DNA of 64,000 nt, from positions 476,611-540,610 of the forward strand of contig NZ_DS989810.1 of the NCBI RefSeq assembly GCF_000155775.1, in the 5' to 3' direction. The number at the start of each line of letters is the position of its first letter. Position 1 is the stretch's first letter. The position numbers and the translations under genes are program-made. Under the pieces are notes generated by a model that saw nothing but the letters and a program-made list of their open reading frames with translations, made no database searches and was not told the origin of the DNA. Positions 27,790 to 34,814 of the stretch are shown here, one piece after another. This DNA is from Glaciecola sp. HTCC2999 (GTDB lineage Bacteria > Pseudomonadota > Gammaproteobacteria > Enterobacterales > Alteromonadaceae).

Positions 27790-28119
27790 TCAGTTCAGGT
27801 ATTGCTCCTTCAACGCTTGCGTTTGTAATTGCTGGTCTGCAAATATCACCAAGTCATTGGTCGCTACATTGCCACCACTAGCTACCGTCACCTGCTCTGT
27901 CACATTCTCATCATTCACAATCACGTTTCGAGTGAGGGTAATATTACCTGAGTTATCCAGTGTCAGACTGTAATCCGCCAGTCCACCCTCTAGATAGATT
28001 TCATCTTGACCTGATTTCAAGTTCGATGCATCCACTACTGAGACTGCGGGCACATAGATTTGGTCTATCCCGCTACTGCCTGATATCAACGTGCTGATAT
28101 TTGACCCTAATACCCTCAC
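27790..28119 (-). pseudogene. Fragment of a large repetitive adhesin / cadherin-like protein
   Basis: A 109-aa open frame whose sequence has the look of an internal adhesin or RTX repeat module (GSNISTLISGSSGIDQIYVP..., LEGGLADYSLTLDNSGNITLTRNVI...). It has no signal peptide and no export or C-terminal secretion signal. The initial Met is fortuitous: the flanking DNA is AT-rich and non-homologous. I read it as a stranded piece of a giant surface protein gene left by rearrangement at the element end. A small real gene cannot be excluded. The flank 28120-28378 holds no identifiable feature. Confidence 0.5.
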
Positions 28120-28378
28120 ATTCTAAAACCAGGCTCCCTGCTTATTCATTATTATATCGGTAGGTAGGTGGTATTTTAGTTATTTTTTGTTCAGCTTTTT
28201 CCGCTAGAAGTAAGGTCTTATTTCACATGGAGAACTAGAGGTTCCCGTAACATTTCGCTAATACATTTTAGGAAAAGTGATCACTTTCATTACTTATTTT
28301 GAAAAAATTCACCTAGAATAAAACGTGTGTTGTAGCTCACTTCTATTGTAGGTCTTACCTAAAGACGCAAAGCTGAAA

Positions 28379-29377
28379 CTACACAACCGGCAAATTATCT
28401 CGCACAACCAATGGCAATTGACTGACCAAACGTCGCCTCCACGGCTGCCAAAAAGCAGATAATATCAATAACGACGCCCCCATGAGCACACCTGTTATAG
28501 CAAAGCTATAGCCTACACCACCGAAATTTTCGATCATAGATGAAATTGCAAATATCACATAAACCAATGACGATACCATAAACGCACGTCGGTCAATGGC
28601 TATCGATATGCCACTCATCATTAAGTAAAGGCACATTACCAGTGTTAGCCCCAACAGGCTCTCCGTTCCCTTAAGAATACCTAAACTTGAAAATACAGGA
28701 TGAATAATTAATGGTGCAGATAATAAATGTAACCAGAATGCCACATCTGAATGATGTGATATTCTTTTCGTATCCTTTGAATCCCAATACATTGCAAAGG
28801 TAAAAGTAATTAATCCGCACATAAATAAAATCAGCATTAACCACGTTTGTGCAGGTGGAAACACACTAAGCAGTAAAGATACAAACAATCCAATCAATGC
28901 AATAGCAGCCACAGCAATTGTAATAGGTACTTTAAAGCGCCACCAATGGATACCTGCGGCAAAGAACGATGCGCCCGCAGCAATTGCCGTCATTAATTCA
29001 TAAGATAAAGTAACTAGTTCATGCACAAACCAAAAAACACCGCCAATAAATGCGATTAATAAAACGATAGCGGGTAATGCCATTTTTCGTTGCTTAACAA
29101 AAATCTCCGACAAGCCCCATGCAAGAAAACTAAACACTAGAAAACCAATACTTGTACTTTTAGTTATAAATTCCACCACCCAATGCGATGAAAATAATAG
29201 TAACAAACAAGCAATAACGACGAAAATGTCGTTGAAACCACCGATAAGTTTAAAATTTTCTTCGTCTACGATGGGTGAATTACGTTCTGTGGTTAACAAA
29301 TGACGAAACTGTTCTACTGATAAATCAGTAAAAATACCATTTTTAACTGCTAAGTTGAGATCTTCATCAGAATACAT
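28379..29377 (-). CDS. Polytopic membrane protein, DUF2157-like
   Basis: A 332-aa protein. The N-terminal ~55 residues form a soluble helical domain (MYSDEDLNLAVKNGIFTDLSVEQFRHLL), and about 10 TM helices fill the rest. The arrangement resembles DUF2157-type membrane proteins, with a soluble N-terminal segment before a multi-helix membrane domain. Start chosen at the ATG ending at 29377, preceded by AAGGTTACAT; an upstream in-frame start at 29401 lacks a ribosome-binding site. Function unknown. It is on the same strand as the polymerase-like and integrase genes of element B but separated by 328 nt. Confidence 0.65.
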   Translation of the reverse strand: MYSDEDLNLAVKNGIFTDLSVEQFRHLLTTERNSPIVDEENFKLIGGFNDIFVVIACLLLLFSSHWVVEFITKSTSIGFLVFSFLAWGLSEIFVKQRKMALPAIVLLIAFIGGVFWFVHELVTLSYELMTAIAAGASFFAAGIHWWRFKVPITIAVAAIALIGLFVSLLLSVFPPAQTWLMLILFMCGLITFTFAMYWDSKDTKRISHHSDVAFWLHLLSAPLIIHPVFSSLGILKGTESLLGLTLVMCLYLMMSGISIAIDRRAFMVSSLVYVIFAISSMIENFGGVGYSFAITGVLMGASLLILSAFWQPWRRRLVSQLPLVVRDNLPVV

Positions 29378-29705
29378 ATGTAACCTTACTACTATTAGCA
29401 AAAATAATTAAAAAAATTTTAGTACTTGGCCTAGATATAAAAAATAGTAAAATAAATACCAAAAACATTACTACAATATAACAATTATGGTGATTACACT
29501 ATAAAAGAAATATTCTTAGACTTACATATCAAATGGTACAATTTTTAAACTGAGATATTTGATGTAAACGATTACATTCATACAATGAACTATTGCCACA
29601 ACAACATATCTAGCGGCTTATCACCAAGTAAAAATAAGCAATCAACCCATCATATTTTACGCAAATAAGCCGCTTCTCTTTGATGTAAGTAATAGGCAAA
29701 GTTAC
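29378..29705. other. AT-rich intergenic region in element B
   Basis: Contains the leader of the membrane protein gene and the 3' flank of the polymerase-motif gene. I see no open frame, hairpin terminator or repeat. The composition is strongly AT-rich, as is usual for promoter regions of acquired DNA. Confidence 0.4.
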
Positions 29706-31229
29706 CTACCCATCAATTTTAACGTCAAAACCTGTTGTGTCTAAAACCGTTTTCTCGAAGGTTTTATAATCAACCACCTGCTTGCTGTAGATGGCATCAT
29801 GTACGGGTATACCATCATCTACAACAGATAGCATTGCATCCCGAATTTGCTTTTCAAAGTACGTCCATATAAAGAAGAATACACTAGCTTTGTCCCTAGA
29901 TTCTTGCCCTGTGGCTTCTTTTTCGATACTTTGCCAATCCATATCTTCTGGAAAGCTGTGCTTGGACTGTTCAATGGCTGACTCTAGCAGTTCAGGTTGA
30001 TGTGCTCCAATGGTAGCCACCACTTCACGCCTTAGTTGGTCGGATTCTTTAAAGAACGCTTTGAGCTGTTCACTTTGACCAACCTTCTTCTGACTACCAT
30101 TAGAATAGGCTGTTAGCAACGCTTTAACCTCATCTATACTTTTACCTAGAACTTCAGCAATTTGCTCTCGAAGGGTCTTTTTAGCCTTAGGGTTAACACC
30201 ATATGAAAATATTAAGGGGTATGCTGCATGTAAATCATCAAAACTTTGGTAGTGATACAATGGGAAATGCGTCAGGATGTTGAAACAAATTATTTGTAGA
30301 CCACCACTGATATCGTAGTTGTTATAACCTAGCGCTTTACGTTCATCGCTCTTTAACCTAGAAAAGATGTTGTAGGTACGCCCTTTCTCTGGGTCAACAC
30401 GCGATAGATTAGCTAGTGGTACGGTAATACAGTCAGGGGGTGATGGATGTGCGATACTCATGACTTGTATAAATGAACGCACGGACAATGCTTTTAGGTC
30501 AGACACCTTAATACTGAAGTAGTCTTGTGCGTGTTGGTAATTGACCTGACCTAGGTTGACACTTTTCCCACTACACAATGAATCTCCTATATGTAGCGGG
30601 GAATATGACAACCCATCTTTAGCCTTATTATATTTATCCACCACCTTAATGGTTGCTTCCACTATTTCGTTATTAAGTTGCTCTGCAGCAGGTGTTAATT
30701 TCCAATATTTCGAATAAGCATCTGTTCTATAGCTATTCGACCGGGTAAATAAAGTCGATACCAATGTACTGTTGTTTATCTCCGTCAAAAGGTATTTAGC
30801 TGCACCACTTTGACTATGTACCGGCGTACCATTACTGCCTTTTCTAGATGCCACTTGTGTGATTAGCTTAATATATTCCCGCCCAACCCTGACAATACTC
30901 TTAGGTGTTTTTAGGTGATTTATCAAGTCACTGTGATATCGCAACACATACCCTGCCACCGCACCCATCACCTGCAAGAAATGCTGTGAGCTGGCTCCTG
31001 ATGTCAAAGCAATATTTACATATACATCAACCGTTCTATTACGTACATAAGCTATATCCGCCTCATTTGGTGCTGCAGCTGTTAACAAATATTGTGCAAT
31101 AGCCTGCTTATTTTTGGTGATAGTTTGACGTGATAGCCCAGTTAATTTTGCTAATTCAGTATCCGACGTATCTTGTGCTATGCCTTGATGTTTTAGTACT
31201 CGCAATACTTTTTCGATGGTAGTGTTCAT
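29706..31229 (-). CDS. Element-encoded protein with HTH and polymerase-palm-like motifs
   Basis: A 507-aa protein not assignable to a named family by eye. Residues about 20-45 form an HTH (ELAKLTGLSRQTITKNKQAI). In the C-terminal half I read three motifs in the order of single-subunit polymerases. These are YDISGGLQII after GRTYNIFSRLKSDER (D306, motif A-like; T7 RNAP has DGSCSGIQH), KALLTAYSNGS (369-379, motif B-like; T7 VMTLAYGS) and GIPVHDAIY (H477-D478, motif C-like; T7 IHDSFG). It ends 49 nt upstream of... the promoter side of the integrase lies beyond the int gene; the integrase stop is 49 nt away, with int first and this gene second on the minus strand. A replication or priming role for the element is inference; the motif match needs structural confirmation. 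Confidence 0.6.
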   Translation of the reverse strand: MNTTIEKVLRVLKHQGIAQDTSDTELAKLTGLSRQTITKNKQAIAQYLLTAAAPNEADIAYVRNRTVDVYVNIALTSGASSQHFLQVMGAVAGYVLRYHSDLINHLKTPKSIVRVGREYIKLITQVASRKGSNGTPVHSQSGAAKYLLTEINNSTLVSTLFTRSNSYRTDAYSKYWKLTPAAEQLNNEIVEATIKVVDKYNKAKDGLSYSPLHIGDSLCSGKSVNLGQVNYQHAQDYFSIKVSDLKALSVRSFIQVMSIAHPSPPDCITVPLANLSRVDPEKGRTYNIFSRLKSDERKALGYNNYDISGGLQIICFNILTHFPLYHYQSFDDLHAAYPLIFSYGVNPKAKKTLREQIAEVLGKSIDEVKALLTAYSNGSQKKVGQSEQLKAFFKESDQLRREVVATIGAHQPELLESAIEQSKHSFPEDMDWQSIEKEATGQESRDKASVFFFIWTYFEKQIRDAMLSVVDDGIPVHDAIYSKQVVDYKTFEKTVLDTTGFDVKIDG

Positions 31230-31278
31230 AACAAATAGGACCTAGGTTCAGTATTGTTGTATGCCATAATGACTAAAG

Positions 31279-32403
31279 CTACGACAAATGTGCAAGTTCA
31301 GCAAGATATTTAGACCACTTATCCATCAGCTCCCTGCGCTCCTCCAGCCTTTGTGAACGGTCATATGCAGCCTTAACCTGATTACCTTCAATATGCCCAA
31401 GCTGAAGTTCAATCAGATCGCCTGGAAGCCTACAATGCTCCCTAGCTAACGTGGAGAAACTTGACCTGAACCCATGAAATACATGAGTCTGCTTATCCAC
31501 ACCAAGTGACCGTAACGCATGGTTTAGGGTGTTTTCACTCAGTGGACTATTCGGTTTGATACCGTTGAACAAGTACTCACCGTTAGTCTGAGCTATGGCA
31601 GTTTGTAGCATTTCAATAACAGGCTCTGTTAACGGTATCCAATGTTCCCTACCCATCTTATCTTTGGGTATGACCCATAGTTTACGGTCAAAGTCGATGT
31701 GCTCAGGTTTAGCCATCCTGATAGACTGACTTCGCAGAAATACATGTGGTGCTAGTTGCAAGCACAGCTTCACTGATGGCATGAGATTCGATGCACTGTC
31801 TATGGTAGCCAACAATCTAGCAAATTCACTTTGTTCAACGATAGCAGGCATATGACGAACGCTAGGTTGTTTGGTACAGCCCTGTAGTGGCTGTGCTGGA
31901 TTGGTTTCACAGTAAAGATTTTGTACACCGTATTTAAATATCTGACTCAGGATGTTTTGTACGCGTCTAGCTAGCTCTAAATGTCCCTTAGCTTCAATTT
32001 GTTTTAGTATTGGCAAGATATCTTTGGGTTTGATATTAGCAATGGTCATATTTCCTAGTTTTGGTAACAGGTAATTTTCAATCCTGCGATGAACTAGATG
32101 CTTATTCTTATAACTTGTGTAACCTTTGTATACAAGCCACTCAGAGGCTGTTTCCTTAAAGGATATGCACTTGTACTCTGCAACCACTTCTAGATCATCA
32201 AGAAGCGCTCTGGCCTTCTCAAGGGATATCTTGGGATAAGAGCCTAGTGCCTTCATTGTCCAAGAACCTGTGTGATTTTTATAGCGGTATCGCCAGTTTT
32301 TAGAGCCTGATTTAGTTACTTCTAAATACAAGCCATCGGAATCTAGATGACGTTCTAATTTGGTGGGTGTTTTAAGACGATGGATTTTAGTATTCGTTAA
32401 CAT
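31279..32403 (-). CDS. Tyrosine recombinase (P4-type tRNA-targeting integrase), intact
   Basis: A 374-aa integrase with an N-terminal DUF4102-type arm-binding domain (about 1-75), a core-binding SAM-like domain (about 76-170) and a catalytic domain. Catalytic residues are visible: R224 (FLRSQSIRM), H310/R313 (HGFRSSFSTLA), H337 (QLGH) and Y347 (AAYDRS). It catalyses site-specific integration into the 3' end of tRNA-Ser genes. It reads away from the tRNA-Ser-like att at 32575, with two TCTACTCA octamers (32431-32438 and 32442-32449) directly upstream of its start. It is the only complete integrase in the array and could mobilise all three elements. Confidence 0.93.
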   Translation of the reverse strand: MLTNTKIHRLKTPTKLERHLDSDGLYLEVTKSGSKNWRYRYKNHTGSWTMKALGSYPKISLEKARALLDDLEVVAEYKCISFKETASEWLVYKGYTSYKNKHLVHRRIENYLLPKLGNMTIANIKPKDILPILKQIEAKGHLELARRVQNILSQIFKYGVQNLYCETNPAQPLQGCTKQPSVRHMPAIVEQSEFARLLATIDSASNLMPSVKLCLQLAPHVFLRSQSIRMAKPEHIDFDRKLWVIPKDKMGREHWIPLTEPVIEMLQTAIAQTNGEYLFNGIKPNSPLSENTLNHALRSLGVDKQTHVFHGFRSSFSTLAREHCRLPGDLIELQLGHIEGNQVKAAYDRSQRLEERRELMDKWSKYLAELAHLS

Positions 32404-32538
32404 GTGTTCTTCTCTGTAAGTGACAGATTATCTACTCAAATTCTACTCATACTAAACAGTAGAATTTACAAGAACTGATTTTGCAGGGGGTATTAGTAAA
32501 ATCCCTGAAAGCCAGTAAACACAGTGCTTTAAAACGAA
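32404..32538. promoter_or_regulatory. Integrase leader with arm-type repeats
   Basis: Two direct TCTACTCA octamers at 32431 and 32442, followed by their imperfect inverse (CAGTAGAATT, around 32458). The same arrangement occurs upstream of the int remnant at 57995-58025. I read these as integrase arm-binding sites that may also autoregulate int. Confidence 0.55.
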
Positions 32539-32567
32539 AAAAGCCAGACTATTATAGTCTAGCTTTT
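32539..32567 (-). terminator. tRNA-type terminator beside att, copy in elements B/C junction
   Basis: Hairpin with AAAAGC/GCTTTT and AGACTA/TAGTCT stems around TTA. It is the same sequence as 58103-58131 and lies just downstream of the tRNA-Ser-like copy. Confidence 0.7.
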
Positions 32568-32574
32568 CATGTAA

Positions 32575-32666
32575 TGGCGGAGAGTAGAGGATTCGAACCT
32601 CTGGTACGTATGACCGTACGTCTGATTTCAAGTCAGGTGCATTAAACCGGGCTCTGCCAACTACTT
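32575..32666 (-). repeat. tRNA-Ser(UGA)-like attachment copy lacking the 5' acceptor strand
   Basis: From the CCA (32575-32577) back through the T-arm, variable arm, an anticodon loop with TGA and a D-arm, this reads as a tRNA-Ser(UGA). The 5' acceptor strand expected as GGAGAGT is replaced by AAGTAGT, which pairs only at three or four positions. It is therefore an att copy derived from a different serine tRNA gene than those at 27109 and 58139. Confidence 0.75.
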
Positions 32667-32898
32667 TGTTATGTTTCTAATAACTCTGTGCTTAGGTTAA
32701 ATATAACACAATCTACTCATAGAGATGATATTTGTTACAAAGTAGAAGAGCTATGCTTGCCCAAGTTACTCCTTCTTGCTGATAACTTGTAGGCACTCCC
32801 CTACATATGTAGAGGCAAATGTGTAAACTGTTATTATGCACAGCACTCACCTACTAGTTCTTATCACAGCAACCAATACTAAGATGGCGGGTGAGCAT

Positions 32899-32952
32899 AA
32901 TTTGTAATTATGTGAAATCGGTATCAAGCAAACGAAGTGCGGTAAGACTGTA
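32899..32952 (+). repeat. Element-end repeat copy 2
   Basis: Second copy of the ~52-bp repeat, about 324 nt right of the att at 32575. An octamer TCTACTCA lies between them at 32712-32719. The rest of 32667-32974 shows no gene. Confidence 0.6.
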
Positions 32953-32974
32953 TGCAACTATATGTAAATCTAAG

Positions 32975-33090
32975 ACGTTAATAGTTGTTGCCACTAATAG
33001 GCTAATAATACCTGCTTTAGCCCACTTCAATAGTTTGTTCACGAGAGCTCCTTTATTTATGCTTGTAACTGTTTGTTTGAAAGACAAATG
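32975..33090 (-). pseudogene. 5' remnant of an S1_7-type sulfatase gene
   Basis: On the minus strand this matches the leader and signal-peptide coding region of the sulfatase at 47463-48962. Both share TTGTCTTTCAAACAAACAG, AATAAAGGAGCTC and a GTG-started signal peptide (here NKLLKWAKAGIISLLVATT, there GKLLKCAKAGVASLLVATA). Homology stops abruptly at about 32975. It sits directly downstream of the sulfatase gene at 33091, whose near-identical copy lies upstream of the intact S1_7 gene, so a duplicated block has been cut at the element end. Confidence 0.75.
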
Positions 33091-34572
33091 TTAGTGAGGT
33101 TTCGCTTTTAAAAGTTGCTTGCGAATAAGTTGTTGATTCACCTTGGCATCATATTCAGGGTTAAGCTTAGTTGGAATATCTGCGCCAATTTGTTGTTGCC
33201 ATGCTTGCAGTTTCGTTTTTAATTCTTTGACCCTGCTTGGATGCACACTGGCAAGGTTATTCTTTTCAGCTAAGTCATTGGCTAGGTTATATAATTCAAA
33301 CTCATTGTTTTCAAAGTATTGGAGCAATTTCCAGTCGCCACTTCTAATGGCACTACCTGGGCGAGTTCTAAATAATGGGTCTTGCCCTTGGTCGGTTGGT
33401 GCATGGTGTGCCTGTAAATATACTGGAAAATGCCAGAATAAATCACGCTCGGCAATGTCTTGCTGACCTAATAAGTGCGCAGTTAAATCAACACCATCGA
33501 GCACTTGGTTTGGTTGTTTTGATTTCGTTAAATTAACTAAGGTTGGGTAGAAATCAGCATTTATAACAGGGGTATGGTCAAGGCCTGGTTTAACTTTTTC
33601 TGGCCAACGAACAATTAATGGCACACGTAAACCACCGTCATAATAAGAGCCTTTACCGCCACGAAGTGGTGTTGGGAATGACGACATGCGGTAACCACCG
33701 TTGTCAGAGGTGAAAATAACCACAGTATTCTCGGCTAAACCTTCTGAATCTAACATGTCAAAAATTCGACCGACATTGTCATCCATATGTTCAACCATGG
33801 CCGCATAGGTGGCTTCTCGCTTACTTTTAATGCCTTTTTCATGGTACTTATTTACTTTATCAACCACCGCTTGATAAGGGGTATGTACAGTGTAGTAAGG
33901 TACATACGCAAAAAACGGTTGGTCTTTGCTTGATTTCACCCAGTCGATCACCTCTGTGGTTAAACGCTCGGTTAAATATTCACCTTTCGGGCCGTCTTCA
34001 ATGTTCGGTAATTGGTAAGGGCTAAAGTAATGAAAGGTCATGCCTTGGTGACTACCGGCAACATTAACATCAAAACCTTGCTTATCTGGATCTGCGCCTA
34101 AATGCCATTTGCCAAACGTTCCTGTCGTATAACCTGCGGTCTTCAGGGATTCCCCTATGGTGATAATGTCCGTAGTAAGGCCGCGCTTATTTTTTATCGG
34201 GATCAGTTTACGTGTTTTTGCATGACCTCGGTCTGACGGCGATACAGTATAAACGCCATGTCGAGGCCCATATTGACCCGACATTAGTACCGCACGGCTT
34301 GGTGCACAGTTAGCTGCGCCTGCGTAGGCTTGATCAAAAACTAAACCTTGTTGTGCGAGTGCATCAATATTAGGCGTTTCAAAATAGTCGGTTGTTTGGT
34401 TGTAACCGACATCAGACCAACCTAAATCGTCGATAACAATCATAATGATATTGGGTTTGGTAGTATCTGCTATCACGGCTGTATTCACTGGCGTTGGCTT
34501 ACCGCCACAAGCAGCCGTCAAAGCTGCCGTTAAAGTTAAAGTGCAGGTTACTAATAAAGTGTTTAATTTCAT
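33091..34572 (-). CDS. S1-family sulfatase (copy 1), periplasmic lipoprotein
   Basis: A 493-aa formylglycine-dependent sulfatase that removes sulfate esters from a polysaccharide fragment. The signal sequence ends at a lipobox-like TAAC (Cys22). Metal-binding Asps are in MIVIDDLGW, and the FGly site is CAPSR (Cys89) within ANCAPSRAVLMSG. FGKWHLG and the second metal pair TSDNGG (near 295) complete the site. Start at the ATG ending at 34572, matching its paralogue; a frame from 34608 adds an unrelated 12 residues. It differs from the sulfatase at 51754-53220 by roughly 30 residues in about 489 (by eye). Last gene of the cassette. Confidence 0.93.
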   Translation of the reverse strand: MKLNTLLVTCTLTLTAALTAACGGKPTPVNTAVIADTTKPNIIMIVIDDLGWSDVGYNQTTDYFETPNIDALAQQGLVFDQAYAGAANCAPSRAVLMSGQYGPRHGVYTVSPSDRGHAKTRKLIPIKNKRGLTTDIITIGESLKTAGYTTGTFGKWHLGADPDKQGFDVNVAGSHQGMTFHYFSPYQLPNIEDGPKGEYLTERLTTEVIDWVKSSKDQPFFAYVPYYTVHTPYQAVVDKVNKYHEKGIKSKREATYAAMVEHMDDNVGRIFDMLDSEGLAENTVVIFTSDNGGYRMSSFPTPLRGGKGSYYDGGLRVPLIVRWPEKVKPGLDHTPVINADFYPTLVNLTKSKQPNQVLDGVDLTAHLLGQQDIAERDLFWHFPVYLQAHHAPTDQGQDPLFRTRPGSAIRSGDWKLLQYFENNEFELYNLANDLAEKNNLASVHPSRVKELKTKLQAWQQQIGADIPTKLNPEYDAKVNQQLIRKQLLKAKPH

Positions 34573-34814
34573 TAAGGTTACTCTTTTGTTGTTGGTTTTA
34601 CCTGTCAAATTTTAGACGTTTAAAATTATTGGGTAGCTGTGTTTTATTTCTGGGTTTTATCGCTAAGTGACCAGTTAAGTTAATAACTTAGTTAATAGCT
34701 AAGCAGTCACTAATTAAAAAGTCGTAAGAAATTTTTTGAACCATTGCTAATGTAATCAGTACGTTTTAACCCGTCAGTGCCACGTTTTTTAACGCGTATT
34801 CGCGCGCATTAGCG

